From the NCBI GenBank assembly GCA_026770585.1, contig MU647504.1:24903-35526 (forward strand): a stretch of DNA of 10,624 bases. Reading direction: 5' to 3'. Source of the stretch: Baffinella frigidus. Taxonomy: Eukaryota > Cryptophyceae > Cryptomonadales > Baffinellaceae. Positions 1 to 6,216 of the stretch are shown here, piece after piece. A model generated the notes under the pieces. The model did not search any database, had not been told where the DNA came from, and saw nothing but the letters and a program-made list of their open reading frames with translations. How positions within the stretch are numbered: position 1 is the stretch's first letter; every line of letters begins with the position of its first letter. The position numbers were made by a program, and so were the translations under genes.

Positions 1-95
1 GTTGGTTGGTTGGTTGGTTGGTTGGTTGGTTGGTTGGTTGGTTGGTTGGTTGGTTGGTTGGTTGGTTGGTTGGTTGGTTGGTTGGTTGGTTGGTT
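1..95. repeat. (GGTT)n tetranucleotide microsatellite
   Basis: Uninterrupted GTTG/GGTT units run from the first base to about position 95, where TTAGTAAG ends the array. It touches the window edge, so its true length is unknown. A shorter stretch of the same unit occurs at 7496-7511, at the start of the minisatellite. The G-rich strand has GG runs every four bases, which in principle permits two-tetrad G-quadruplexes (inference from base pattern only). Confidence 0.98.
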
Positions 96-305
96 AGTAA
101 GAAAGTTGGACGGTTAGTTAGTTCTGGCTTGAAAGAGAGATGGCATGCGATTATTACGGCAAATCCTAAAACGTAAATTGATTCAATTAATACACGGGGG
201 TTTATCGAGCCACCAGCAACCCGTAGCAGCTTATAACCGGGTCGGGTACTGTAGTAATTTTCAGCTACACCAATGAGGTCTCCTTGAATCTCCCCGTCAG
301 CAATT
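96..305. other. Unique non-coding stretch
   Basis: No open reading frame of note. A short match to the border of the AT-rich foldback core (GTAGTAATTTTC at about 252-263) may be a relic of such an element, but no matching arm was found. Confidence 0.5.
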
Positions 306-342
306 CCCAGGTCCCTAGGGCCTCCTACCGTAGGGTCCTATG
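306..342. repeat. Solo copy of the CCTACNGTAGG core
   Basis: This short segment carries AGGTCCCTAGGGCC followed by TCCTACCGTAGGGTCCTA, the same central module found inside the foldbacks at 2631, 5216, 5841, 6116, 6640 and 9044. No inverted arms were recognised beside it, so it is a solo core or the remnant of a decayed element. Confidence 0.6.
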
Positions 343-757
343 AATAAATTAAAAAAAGAATTTCACTCCCGGATTCTTGCAAGGATCCGGTAAAATCTGC
401 TTCGGGTTGCTGGTCTACTTTAGACGTGAGGGGGAGCAATCAAAAGTTGCCGTCAGGGCCCCACCCCCGGAAAACCTGAGGTCTAGCGTAAGGAGGGCGG
501 GGGGGTACCGTTTGTCGAAGACCGCCGTGCCACGGCGCAGCGTCATCGCCAACACCGCCCCCACTGTTGCAGGGCCGAGGGTTGAGGGTTGAGAGTCAGG
601 CTTGAGGGATTAAACGTGTAGTGTGCGAGAGAACTCCATATCCGTGTAGTACCCAAAACCCCGCAGGGGGTCTTAGAGTGTGGTCATGCTGGTCGTGTAA
701 TCAATAAATTCTCTCAACTCATGATGCGGAGCGGAGTGCCTTTGGTTCACGGATTTC
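343..757. other. Gene-free stretch, mostly unique
   Basis: A 71-codon plus-strand frame (377-592) has no recognisable motif and an irregular composition, and I do not call it a gene. A tandem GGGTTGA pair lies near 580-592. The 3' part (667-713) resembles 3466-3513 and is listed separately. Confidence 0.5.
667..713 (+). repeat. Dispersed ~47-bp repeat ending in AATAAA, copy 1
   Basis: GGGGTCTT, then GTGGTCA, CTGGTC and AATCAATAAA with TTCTC follow in the same order and spacing here and at 3466-3513. The AATAAA might tempt a poly(A)-signal reading, but it lies within the repeated block and no upstream gene is evident. Confidence 0.65.
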
Positions 758-912
758 ATCCGGACGAGTATTCATAATGAATACGATTTCGGGGATCTCC
801 GATCCGATTCTCGTGCATCTTGAGGCTCTAAATGAAGTCTGAATATATGACTGTCTTATTTCTACCGCTAAGATACACCAAAATCGTATTCATTATGGAT
901 ACTCGACGGGAT
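758..912. mobile_element. Foldback (MITE-like) element with ~30-bp inverted ends
   Basis: The left arm (760-789) contains CGAGTATTCATAATGAATACG. The right arm (880-909) is its near-perfect reverse complement, with one change inside the palindromic part and a few in the outer bases. About 90 bp of unique sequence lies between them. There is no coding capacity. The outer ends (ATCCGGACG and, reversed, ATCCCGTCG) resemble the TATCC termini of other foldbacks in this window. Small size and inverted ends fit a non-autonomous DNA transposon; the superfamily is an inference. Confidence 0.8.
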
Positions 913-915
913 TAG

Positions 916-971
916 ATTCTCGCAACGCAGCTCCCTCTCAGTCGAGGCTTGTCGCTCTCGGGAAGAGCAGG
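916..971 (+). repeat. 56-bp direct repeat, left copy
   Basis: This segment matches 1238-1293 with 6 differences in 56 bases by eye (common stretches AACGCAGCTCCCTCTCA and TTGTCGCTCT). The two copies bracket the foldback at 1053-1183, but at distances of about 80 and 55 bases, so they are not a target-site duplication in the strict sense. Confidence 0.9.
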
Positions 972-1052
972 CTCGCAGATTATGTTTGATCTCGGGGGCG
1001 GGCCGCGTTCACGTCTGAGAGAGAGAGAGTGGGACAGCTTGCTGTTTGGATT

Positions 1053-1183
1053 TATCCGGGGAAACCTATTTTTCTTTAGTTTGATGGCAAGGAAAATTAC
1101 TACATAAATGCTTTAATATTACTAATAAGAACGAATTGAGTAGTAATTTTCCTTGCCATCAAACTAAAGAAATTCCCCGGATA
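1053..1183. mobile_element. Foldback element with TATCCGGGG ends, copy 1
   Basis: A 131-bp element with arms of about 45 bp: TATCCGGGGAAACC, an AT-rich part, then CTTTAGTTTGATGGCAAGG and AAAATTACTAC, all repeated in reverse on the right. The loop contains GCTTTAATATTACTA. The outer TA on both sides fits the TA target of Tc1/mariner-derived (Stowaway-type) MITEs. The right arm lacks a few bases relative to the left. A second copy lies at 7197-7334 in the opposite orientation. No coding capacity. Confidence 0.9.
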
Positions 1184-1237
1184 AGGATGGGGTGCTGCGC
1201 CACACCTCATGCGGAGCTAGGTGTCGTTTGTTCGCGC

Positions 1238-1293
1238 ATTCTCGGAACGCAGCTCCCTCTCACTCGAGGGTTGTCGCTCTGGGGACGAGTAGG
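1238..1293 (+). repeat. 56-bp direct repeat, right copy
   Basis: Partner of 916-971 (6 differences by eye). It runs directly into the minus-strand ~85-bp repeat that begins near 1291. Confidence 0.9.
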
Positions 1294-1382
1294 ATCCTTT
1301 AGGCCCTTTATGTTCTTCGAGATCCCATCATAGGTGGACACTGGAACTGATCCTGGAGGAAGGAAATGCTTCCCTTAGGATC
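1291..1382 (-). repeat. ~85-bp dispersed repeat, diverged copy
   Basis: Read on the minus strand it runs GATCCTAAGGGAAGCATTTCC, then CCAGGATCAGTTCCAGTG, CCACCTATGATGGGA, TCTCGAAGAAC and the AAAGGGCCTAAAGGATCC tail. It is the most diverged member of the family typified by 4455-4546 and belongs with the subtype having CAGGATNAGTTCC. No RNA polymerase III boxes are convincing. Confidence 0.8.
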
Positions 1383-1502
1383 GGGATCTGCAACCACCGG
1401 GATCTGCAACCTTGCAACACCGGGATGTCCGACCACCGAGCCTTCATTGCTGTTTGGATCATGTTTGGATGGAACGTTTCGATACAGCTCACGTGTCTCA
1501 CC

Positions 1503-1594
1503 ATGTATGCGATCCTGCAGAGACCGCTTGTGTTTCCTTAGCTTCCGACCACCGAGCGGTGGTCGGATATCTCAAACTGCAGGGTCGCATACAT
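1503..1594. mobile_element. Short hairpin element with nested palindrome
   Basis: An 18-base arm ATGTATGCGATCCTGCAG (1503-1520) is repeated in reverse at 1577-1594 with one mismatch. Nested between the arms is CCGACCACCG-AG-CGGTGGTCGG (1545-1566), a perfect hairpin with 10-base arms. The same CCGACCACCGAG occurs once more at about 1429-1440. The two-level palindrome resembles a small MITE, but no second full copy is present, so mobility is unproven. Confidence 0.6.
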
Positions 1595-1773
1595 CTGGCC
1601 CTCGCGAGCATGGCCAAGCACAACGCCACTTCTATTCTGGGAGGTCTGGAGAGAGCGGTTGGGTGCCGAGTGTATTTCCGGAAACAATTGTGTCTCACCG
1701 TGCCGTGTATTTCTCCTCTGGCACGCCCGTTGGGGACCACACGCACGCATCAGGGGATGGGGGGAGGGCGAGT
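1595..1773. other. Unique stretch between hairpin and long direct repeat
   Basis: Overlapping frames on both strands are open across this region, but none shows a recognisable motif. The openness is explained by GC-rich composition. I see no gene. Confidence 0.45.
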
Positions 1774-1874
1774 CATGGGGAGGGGTGACAGGGTTTGGGG
1801 AAGGCAGAGTGAAGTGCACGATGGGGGGGGGCAGCGCGTACTGACCAGCGGGAAGAGCAAGAACAGCGGCGCTG
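1774..1874 (+). repeat. 101-bp direct repeat, copy 1 of 2
   Basis: Near-identical to 9465-9565, about 7.7 kb away: GGGGAGGGGTGACAGGGTT, AAGGCAGAGTGAAGTGCACG, a poly-G run, CAGCGCGT, CTGACCAGCGGGAAGAGC and AAGAACAGCGGCGC. Only a handful of substitutions and a 1-base length change in the G run separate the copies, so the duplication is recent. The plus frame of both encodes GQRVLTSGKSKNSGAA, which I do not recognise; shared reading frames follow trivially from the DNA identity. Probably a fragment of a larger transposon. Confidence 0.92.
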
Positions 1875-2118
1875 CTCCACGCCGGCGCCCAGGCTCCCAC
1901 CTCCATCTTCATGTCGCCTCAGAAGACTGAGCTTCGCGCTGAGGTGTACAGGGTGTACGGTACACAAATATCTTTGCTGTGGAGCGGTTTTGACCACACA
2001 GCGTGTCTGGTCACGTCCCCGGGGACGTGAGCAAATGGCTCAAGCTAAAGTTATTTTATTTTTTTGGTAATGCAAACCCGACCGAGTCTGTGATGGCACG
2101 GGCTGACACCGACAATCC
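1875..2118. other. Unique stretch with one perfect palindrome
   Basis: No gene seen. It holds the 20-bp palindrome at 2011-2030 and ATGGCTCAAGCTAAAG at about 2036-2051, which recurs at about 4395-4410. Confidence 0.5.
2011..2030. repeat. Perfect 20-bp palindrome
   Basis: TCACGTCCCC followed by GGGGACGTGA is an exact reverse-complement palindrome with no loop. It contains two CACGT/ACGTG half-motifs, which in plants and algae can bind bZIP or bHLH factors, but no gene is adjacent, so a regulatory role is not supported. Confidence 0.85.
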
Positions 2119-2121
2119 TGT

Positions 2122-2161
2122 CTAAATAAAACGAAATAACGAAATAACGAAATAACGAAAT
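2122..2161 (+). repeat. (CGAAATAA)n short tandem repeat
   Basis: About four copies of the 8-base unit AACGAAAT/CGAAATAA. It leads directly into AAATGCTTTCTCTGCAGATC, which recurs about 100 bases downstream at 2257-2276. Confidence 0.9.
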
Positions 2162-2243
2162 GCTTTCTCTGCAGATCGGTGCGTGTAAGTGAGCATGGGA
2201 GCGATGTCGCATACCTTCACCCATGCACTGGAGAGCTAAACGC

Positions 2244-2485
2244 GATCCGAAAGCGAAAATGCTTTCTCTGCAGATCCCTTCTACGGAACGGCGTGTCGTT
2301 GGCATATGTTGGGAGCATTTAAAACCTAAAGGACCTAAAGATCCTTTCTACGGAACGGCGTGTCGTTGGCATATGTTGGGCGAAATTAAAACCTAAAGGA
2401 CCTAAAGGATCAATAAGTCAATAAGGACTACGGAAAGGCGTGTCGTTGGGCCATGTTGGGAGAAATCAAAACCTAAAGGGCCTAA
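2244..2485 (+). repeat. ~85-bp repeat with two further tandem partial units
   Basis: It starts with GATCCGAAAGCGAAAATGC and TTTCTCTGCAGATCC, corresponding to the 5' part of the ~85-bp family. The 3' part then occurs three times in tandem at about 2278-2340, 2344-2406 and 2425-2485. Each unit of about 63 bp reads CTACGGAANGGCGTGTCGTTGG, then ATGTTGGG, then AAAACCTAAAGG and a CCTAAAG tail. The GGACCTAAA tail repeat is the same as in the other family copies. Tandem growth of the 3' half is seen only here. Confidence 0.8.
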
Positions 2486-2510
2486 ATAACGGAATAAGGG
2501 GGGGGCTCGG

Positions 2511-2571
2511 CCCAAGCACCAAAGGACCAAAGAACCAAAGGACCAAAGCACCAAAGCACCAAAGGCTCCAA
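2511..2571 (+). repeat. (CCAAAGCA)n 8-bp tandem repeat
   Basis: About six units of CCAAAGNA with variable seventh base (GA, AA, GA, CA, CA). The same unit recurs at 3583-3631. The minus-strand frame reads as a hydrophobic LVLWSFG-type repeat, which is a translation artefact of the simple sequence. Confidence 0.92.
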
Positions 2572-2630
2572 TCATGATTCTTGCCCAAGTCTTCGAGTGC
2601 ACCCACCATCCCCGTGGGGGTGTGCAATCT

Positions 2631-2734
2631 TATCCCTTAAGTGGCGAGTAGGCTGATACGCCCTACGGTAGGGTCCTAGGACCTGCCTAGGGCGAGGTAG
2701 GGTGAATATTCGCCCGTCCGCCACTTAAGGGATA
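2631..2734. mobile_element. Foldback element with TATCCCTTAAG ends, copy 1
   Basis: A 104-bp element. The ends TATCCCTTAAGTGGC and GCCACTTAAGGGATA are exact reverse complements, and a TA at each end fits a Tc1/mariner-type target site. The interior carries CCCTACGGTAGGGTCCTAGG, then ACCTGCCTAGGGCGAGGTAG and GTGAATATTCGCCC. The last block is shared with the copy at 6116-6212 but not with those at 5841 and 9044, which defines two subtypes. No coding capacity. Confidence 0.92.
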
Positions 2735-2735
2735 G

Positions 2736-2963
2736 TAGAAATGGGCTCCGCGCGGATCCAAGGTCAGGTGAGGAAATGAGGTCAGGAGATAAAAAATCGT
2801 CGAAAATGAACTTTTATGCTATCTTAGGCATGGGCAAGATGCCCAAATAGAATTAATCACCCGTAACATAGCACAAAATCGATTTTTCGTCCAAAAATCG
2901 ATTTTTGGACGTTCCTGACCTCCTCACCTCACGTTCTAAAAATCCGCGCGGAGCCCATTTCTA
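2736..2963. mobile_element. 228-bp foldback element with TAGAAATGGGC ends
   Basis: The left end TAGAAATGGGCTCCGCGCGG with the following AT is repeated exactly in reverse at the right end (2942-2963). Looser inverted similarity continues inward (AGGTCAGGTGAGG / CCTCACCTCACG, and AGGTCAGGA / TCCTGACCT). TA at both outer ends fits a TA target. The interior is AT-richer and includes the exact 24-bp palindrome at 2888-2911 and a repeat of AAATCGATTTTT. One base separates it from the preceding foldback, so one element probably landed beside the other. No open frame of note. Confidence 0.9.
2888..2911. repeat. Perfect 24-bp palindrome inside foldback element
   Basis: CGTCCAAAAATC followed by GATTTTTGGACG is an exact palindrome. 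A related AAATCGATTTTT stands just upstream at about 2877-2888. Confidence 0.9.
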
Positions 2964-3465
2964 CAATAAGTTCAAGTAGGGGATAGGCTGGAGGCTATTC
3001 AACGACAACTCCGGCCAAGAGTGTGTCTGACAATCTGCGAATAGTCACGCCAGCTGCGACGACTCCCAGCACTCTTCGGGGAGCAACCCCCTGATCTGGA
3101 ACTACGACGCGTTGCAGCCGGGCTCCGTTGTGGGCAGGCTCCGACATGCTCCGGTTGTAGTTTCGTGCAGGCACGGGTGTGGCAATAATGGCGAAACCTT
3201 TTTATATAAATCCAGAAATGTCCAAAAATGACCTTACGAAGGTCCACTCGAGCTCATCCGTAGATTGTTCCCATCCCCTCAAGAGTGAGGCGTGGCCAAA
3301 GCACCCCCCCCCCAGCACCCCCCCCTTCAATTCAGACGATTGTGGGATAGTTACAGGTTACTAGAGCCTCATGTCTCGTCCCGTCCCTCCTACTGGCGTA
3401 CAGCGGTCGTGTTTGTCAACTTAATAAACCCCACCCGCCCCCCCATCTAGGAAAAAACACGGAAT
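2964..3465. other. Gene-free stretch of about 500 bp
   Basis: Plus-strand codons from about 3029 to 3245 are open without an ATG and read like LIWNYDALQPGSVVGRLR. That could be a decayed coding relic, but I recognise no family. A TATATAAA string occurs at about 3204 without a gene downstream. C-runs lie at 3303-3326. No further structure seen. Confidence 0.4.
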
Positions 3466-3513
3466 GGGGTCTTGGCACGTGGTCAGTCTGGTCTTTTAAT
3501 CAATAAAATTCTC
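3466..3513 (+). repeat. Dispersed ~47-bp repeat ending in AATAAA, copy 2
   Basis: Partner of 667-713: GGGGTCTT, GTGGTCA, CTGGTC, then AATCAATAAAATTCTC. Confidence 0.65.
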
Positions 3514-3582
3514 GATTTTACTCGGCCAGACAAAAAATCCCTGGAGTGTCCTGATTAATTAAAGCACAGTGCTTTTTATGGT

Positions 3583-3631
3583 GCAAAGCACCAACGCACC
3601 AAAGCACCAAAGCACCAAAGCACCAAAGCAT
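3583..3631 (+). repeat. (CCAAAGCA)n 8-bp tandem repeat, second array
   Basis: About five to six units of CCAAAGCA, one with CCAACGCA. Same unit as 2511-2571. Confidence 0.93.
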
Positions 3632-3788
3632 TTGTCAGTTGAGGGGGCAAGGTCGCTTCCCCCTCTTGTAATGTAAAGGGAGATGCATTGGGTGTTGGGA
3701 CGCCTGGGGAAGACGCCACACACGTGTGGGCTACGAAAATTTCGTTGGGGGCTGGATTTCAGGGTGTTACGTGACCAAAGTGCACCAT

Positions 3789-3869
3789 CCTCTAGGTCCT
3801 TTAGGTTCTTCGAGCTCCCAACATAGGCGGACACCGGAACTTGTTCTGTAGAAAGGTGGATGCTTCCAA
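3789..3869 (-). repeat. ~85-bp dispersed repeat copy
   Basis: Read on the minus strand, from GGAAGCATCCACCTTTC it continues CTACAGAACAAGTTCCGGTG, CCGCCTATGTTGGGAGCTCG and AAGAACCTAAAGGACCTAG. It belongs to the CAGAACAAG subtype. The minus frame encodes GVRLCWELEEPKGPRG, found also in three other copies. Upstream on the minus strand (3870-4012) the frame stays open for about 45 codons with no second copy in the window, so that part cannot be assessed. Confidence 0.88.
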
Positions 3870-4037
3870 TCCTTCAAGTTAATTATCTCTGGGCAGGTTG
3901 ACTTTTGTTGAAAGGTCCGGAGTCCACCGTGTGGGACCCTGGCGGTGCACAAAGACGAGGGTTCAGTTCCTGACAGCCCACGCAGCGGGCTTCGAAGGGA
4001 TTTTCGGCCCATTATGGCCCGAGTTTCCGTTACCTTA

Positions 4038-4116
4038 TCCGTAGGAACCCCCCTATGACCCTACGGGTTTCCTACCGTATGGCCCTAGGTCTTATCGCTT
4101 AGGGGTTATTCACGGA
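4038..4116. mobile_element. 79-bp foldback element with TCCGTAGGAACCCC arm
   Basis: The left arm TCCGTAGGAACCCCCCTA pairs imperfectly with the right end, read in reverse as TCCGTGAATAACCCCTAA. TA precedes the left end; the right flank is TC. The interior has CCTACGGG and TTTCCTACCGTATGGCCCTAGG, a diverged version of the core seen in the TATCCCTTAAG and CAGGGGTACC foldbacks. The outer arms belong to neither of those families. Confidence 0.6.
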
Positions 4117-4147
4117 TCCCTTCAAAGTCCGCTGTGTGGCTAGCTGA

Positions 4148-4216
4148 TGTGATCCGAAAGGAAGCATGGCCTTTCTGCAGGATAAGTTCCAATGTCCGCC
4201 TATGCTGGGAGTCCGA
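4148..4216 (+). repeat. ~85-bp dispersed repeat, 3'-truncated copy
   Basis: TGATCCGAAAGGAAGCATGG, CCTTTCTGCAGGATAAGTTCC, then TGTCCGCCTATGCTGGGAG, ending without the CCTAAAGGA tail. It has the CAGGATAAG subtype signature, like 6442-6562. Confidence 0.88.
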
Positions 4217-4308
4217 GTAAAGTTGGGCGCGTCATAAGACACATTCAGTCGTTTACATGTTTTTAATTTGTACTGAAGCCCCTGCTCTCAAACTAATAAC
4301 AAGACTAA

Positions 4309-4393
4309 TGGTGCGTGTTTGAGTGAGTCAGAAGGCCCCCTTTTTTAACCAACACGAAACACGACCACATCAGGCTTCACAAGAGGGCACGGG
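4309..4393 (+). repeat. ~85-bp dispersed repeat of a second kind, copy 1
   Basis: It aligns with 5337-5420: GGTGCGTGTT, AAGGCCCC, then AACACGAAACACGAC, TCAGGC, CAC and CACGGGA in the same order with similar spacing, at roughly three-quarters identity by eye. No open frame is conserved. Family unknown. Confidence 0.75.
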
Positions 4394-4454
4394 AATGGCT
4401 CAAGCTAAAGCGCAAGTTTTTCTTTCACTTCAAGGCTGGTCAATTGTTTTTTAT

Positions 4455-4546
4455 GTGATCCGAAAGGAAGCATGGCCTTTCTACAGAACACGTTCCGGTG
4501 TCCGCCTATGTTGGGAGCTCGAAGAACCTCGAGGACCTAAAAAGGA
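4455..4546 (+). repeat. ~85-bp dispersed repeat, typical copy
   Basis: TGATCCGAAAGGAAGCATGG, CCTTTCTACAGAACACG, TTCCGGTGTCCGCCTATG, TTGGGAGCTCGAAGAACC, then a GAGGACCTAAAAAGGA tail. It belongs to the CAGAACA subtype. The plus frame gives VIRKEAWPFYRTRSGVRLCW followed by ELEEPRGP. The short length, fixed order and 9-base (GGACCTAAA) tail resemble SINE-like retroposons, but I find no convincing A or B box for RNA polymerase III, so the class stays open. An isolated tail, ACCTAAAGGACCTCAAGG, follows at about 4582-4610. Confidence 0.9.
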
Positions 4547-4800
4547 TTGAGCACTCGAGCACTGTGAGGTTTTTTTCTAGAACCTAAAGGACCTCAAGGA
4601 CCTAAAAGCACAGCACGAAGCAGGCGTCGTGCGCTGCACGTGTGCAGGAGTGGCGATGAAACCTAAGGGAGCCTCTGGCTGGGGGGCGGGGCTTCCGGCA
4701 CAACCTTGCTTTGATAAGGAGACTCTCAAGTGCCTCTCCAGATTCAGTCAACTGATCTTCCTTTACGACAAAAGGGGTTGTTGCTGTCACCGTCCAAGAC
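4547..4800. other. Unique stretch without visible gene
   Basis: It contains only the stray CCTAAAGGA-type tail at 4582-4610. Open frames on both strands between 4602 and 4844 overlap each other and carry no recognisable domain. Confidence 0.45.
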
Positions 4801-4873
4801 TCTGTGAAAATTATGGAAATTATTGGATTTTCCATAAAATCTAGCCGTCATGTCCAGTCCCCGAGCATTTTAC

Positions 4874-4946
4874 TTACATATTTTCAGGGAACGTTGATAT
4901 TGCTAGCAAGAACGAATTATGCATTAATTTTCATTGCCGGATTCTG
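4874..4946. mobile_element. Decayed half of an AT-rich-core foldback
   Basis: TTGATATTGCTAGCAAGAACGAATT and then AATTTTCATTGCC align with the loop and right arm of the element at 1053-1183 (TTAATATTACTAATAAGAACG, AATTTTCCTTGCC). The left arm is not clearly paired, though CATTTTACTTACATATTTTC lies where it would be. Probably an old, degraded copy. Confidence 0.55.
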
Positions 4947-5213
4947 AAAGAAAAATGAGTGCGAGTGAGCACCCCCAATGCGAGGACGTAGTCCAGGACG
5001 AGCCCGCCTCGGGTCGTTAGATCGACTGTATTCGGGGTGCTCACAGGGCGGGCATGTATGTGTGAGGACCGAGGATAGGATGAGCCCGCCTCGGGATGAC
5101 ATTGGAGCCATTGCTCTCTTTACCTCGGTCCTCACAGTATGTGTGACACTGCCTCTGCGTAGAGATCTGTATCGCGCGCTCACCCCCCTTCTGCACTGAG
5201 CCTCTGCAATCAC
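4947..5213. other. Unique stretch with a 13-bp inverted repeat
   Basis: GTGAGGACCGAGG at about 5061-5073 is repeated in reverse as CCTCGGTCCTCAC at about 5124-5136, a 13-base arm with a 50-base spacer. GAGCCCGCCTCGGG occurs twice (about 4999 and 5083) and resembles the GCCCGCCTC units at 10084-10181. No credible coding region. Confidence 0.55.
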
Positions 5214-5215
5214 TA

Positions 5216-5331
5216 CAGGGGTACCTCGCTCATAAGAAACCGCCCCCCCCTAGGACCACCACAGGGCCCTAGGGATAGGCCTACTGTAGGGTCCTTGGGG
5301 GGTGCGGTTTCTTATGAGTGAGGTACCCCTG
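5216..5331. mobile_element. Foldback element with CAGGGGTACC ends, copy 1
   Basis: A 116-bp element. Arms of about 37 bases, CAGGGGTACCTCGCTCATAA then GAAACCGCC with a C run, pair with the right half with few mismatches. It is flanked on both sides by TA (5214-5215 and 5332-5333), as for Tc1/mariner-type MITEs. The centre carries CCTAGG, GGGCCCTAGGGATAGG and CCTACTGTAGGGTCC, the core it shares with the otherwise unrelated TATCCCTTAAG family. No coding capacity. Confidence 0.92.
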
Positions 5332-5336
5332 TAGCC

Positions 5337-5420
5337 GGTGCGTGTTGGAAAGAGACAAGGCCCCTTTATCCAACGAACACGAAACACGACAGCGTCAGGC
5401 GCCACCAGCGGACACGGGAC
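5337..5420 (+). repeat. ~85-bp dispersed repeat of a second kind, copy 2
   Basis: Partner of 4309-4393. It lies exactly between a complete CAGGGGTACC foldback and the half copy that follows. Confidence 0.75.
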
Positions 5421-5430
5421 GTGCTCTAGG

Positions 5431-5492
5431 CACAGGCCTACTGTAGGGTCCTAGCTAGGGGGGGGCGCTTTCTTATGAGCGAGGTACCCCTG
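5431..5492. mobile_element. CAGGGGTACC foldback, right half only
   Basis: AGGCCTACTGTAGGGTCC, a G run and TTTCTTATGAGCGAGGTACC followed by CCTG and TA reproduce the right half of the element at 5216-5331. The left arm is missing, so this is a truncated copy. Confidence 0.88.
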
Positions 5493-5530
5493 TACAGATC
5501 ACCATCCGTCGTCCATCAGTGGGATGTCCG

Positions 5531-5645
5531 TTAGGTCCTTCAGGTTCTTCGAGCTCCCAACATAGGCGGACACCGGAACTTGTTCTGTAGAAAGGCCATG
5601 CTTCCTTTCGGATCACATCAATCCCCCCTGTACAGAAGGATCGCG
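5531..5645 (-). repeat. ~85-bp dispersed repeat, extended copy
   Basis: On the minus strand it has the CAGAACAAG subtype body with the GAACCTGAAGGACCTAACGG tail. The similarity to 6442-6562 continues about 25 bases upstream of the usual start (CGCGATCCTTCTG, then GGGGG, then TGATGTGATCCG), so the full element is at least 110 bp and shorter copies are 5'-truncated. The minus frame reads VIRKEAWPFYRTSSGVRLCW. Confidence 0.9.
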
Positions 5646-5838
5646 TGCGTCTGCTCAGACATCGCCTCGGTGGGGGTGCATCTGTGGCGACCGTGTTGGT
5701 ACCACTCAAGGTGTCTCCGCGTCCCCATCCAAGGGCCAGCGTGTTTCAAGATCTGGCTCGTCACAGGAAATATCTGGCATGCAGGGTTGCCCCCAGACAC
5801 GTCACCTCGCTACCCTGCGTACGTGCAGCCCGGTCTGT
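5646..5838. other. Unique stretch, possible coding relic on plus strand
   Basis: The plus-strand frame ending in this stretch reads PPDTSPRYPAYVQPGLYYP, a proline- and tyrosine-rich composition unlike the surrounding repeats. It is closed by a stop provided by the foldback at 5841. No homologue recognised. See the finding on the frame joined across that element. Confidence 0.3.
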
Positions 5839-5840
5839 AC

Positions 5841-5945
5841 TATCCCTTAAGTGGCCAGTAGGCTCATACGCCCTACGGTAGGGCCCTAGGACCTGCCTAG
5901 GACCTCTTGGCCCTCAAATTTGACGGCATGGGCACTTAAGGGATA
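5841..5945. mobile_element. Foldback element with TATCCCTTAAG ends, copy 2
   Basis: A 105-bp element. TATCCCTTAAGTGGC at the left pairs with GCACTTAAGGGATA at the right (one base fewer). The core is CCCTACGGTAGGGCCCTAGG, then ACCTGCCTAGGACCTCTTGG and TCAAATTTGAC; the last blocks place it with the copy at 9044-9148 rather than those at 2631 and 6116. TA at both ends. Confidence 0.92.
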
Positions 5946-6000
5946 CGCGCACCCTCTCCCTGCACCCTCTGCCACCACCACCCGGCGCGTGTGTCCCCAG

Positions 6001-6093
6001 CTACGTATCGGACTGTTTGCGCTTGCCCCCAGCAACGTCGCCCGTGCCCTCCCAGTCCAGGCTGCCCGGGTCGAACTTGGTGTTGGGCGGAGC
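6001..6093 (-). CDS. Candidate 3'-terminal exon of an unidentified protein (minus strand)
   Basis: I do not recognise the protein. On the minus strand a polypyrimidine-like stretch ending CTCGGGTGCAG (a possible splice acceptor) is followed by 30 in-frame codons and TAG at 6001-6003. The peptide starts APPNTKFDPGSLDWEGTG and ends GGKRKQSDT, with acidic and aromatic residues followed by a basic C-terminus. Third codon positions are mostly G or C, and the composition looks more protein-like than the competing plus-strand frame. The acceptor and the first codons (GCNCCGCCC) are repeated on the far side of the foldback at 6116-6212. No upstream exon could be firmly connected; GTAAGA on the minus strand near 6409 is one possible donor. 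It could be a chance open frame. Confidence 0.33.
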   Translation of the reverse strand, partial: APPNTKFDPGSLDWEGTGDVAGGKRKQSDT

Positions 6094-6109
6094 CTGCACC
6101 CGAGGGAGA
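6086..6109 (+). repeat. ~25-bp direct repeat flanking foldback, left copy
   Basis: GGGCGGAGCCTGCACCCGAG followed by GGAGA matches GGGCGGTGCCTGCACCCTCG followed by GGAGA at 6217-6239, with one substitution, one indel and few other changes. The copies lie 6 and 4 bases outside the foldback ends. On the minus strand each contains GTGCAG followed by GCNCCGCCC. Confidence 0.8.
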
Positions 6110-6115
6110 TAAGGT

Positions 6116-6212
6116 TATCCCTTGACCGTAGGGCGAATATTCACCCCAACTCGCCCTAGCTAGGCAGGTCCTAGGGACCTACCGTAGGAGCCTACTGGGC
6201 ACTCACGGGATA
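6116..6212. mobile_element. Foldback element with TATCCC ends, copy 4 (between direct repeats)
   Basis: A 97-bp element in the opposite orientation to the copy at 2631, with the same GGGCGAATATTCACCCC side block and core (CCTAGGGACCTACCGTAGG). Its arms are more diverged (TATCCCTTGACC versus, reversed, TATCCCGTGAGTGCC). TA stands at both ends. It is bracketed by the ~25-bp direct repeats at 6086 and 6217. Confidence 0.87.
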
Positions 6213-6216
6213 TCCG

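Noticed and set aside
377-592. 71-codon plus-strand open frame
   Set aside because: No recognisable motif, no flanking splice or promoter evidence, and no repeat of its sequence. Length is unremarkable for GC-rich DNA.
1366-1930. Overlapping open frames of 124-172 codons on both strands
   Set aside because: They cross a hairpin element and the 101-bp repeat, overlap in several registers and show no domain; this is compositional openness.
2331-2408. CCTAAAGGA repeats as telomere-like sequence
   Set aside because: The period is 9, and it appears as the tail of the ~85-bp repeats in both orientations, not as a long terminal array.
2402-2602. Minus-strand frame resembling a hydrophobic membrane segment (LVLWSFGSLVLW)
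   Set aside because: It is the translation of the (CCAAAGCA)n repeat; the same false segment arises at 3583-3631.
3199-3213. TATATAAA as a core promoter
   Set aside because: No coding region follows at a sensible distance and no other promoter signal is visible, so the match is probably chance.
667-3513. AATAAA at 702-707 and about 3501 as poly(A) signals
   Set aside because: Both lie inside the same dispersed repeat and no upstream gene is evident; many algae do not use AATAAA.
3870-4012. Open minus-strand frame upstream of the ~85-bp repeat at 3789
   Set aside because: It reads as protein-like in part (VPHGGLRTFQQKSTC), but I cannot tie it to a named family, and no second copy in the window allows a test.
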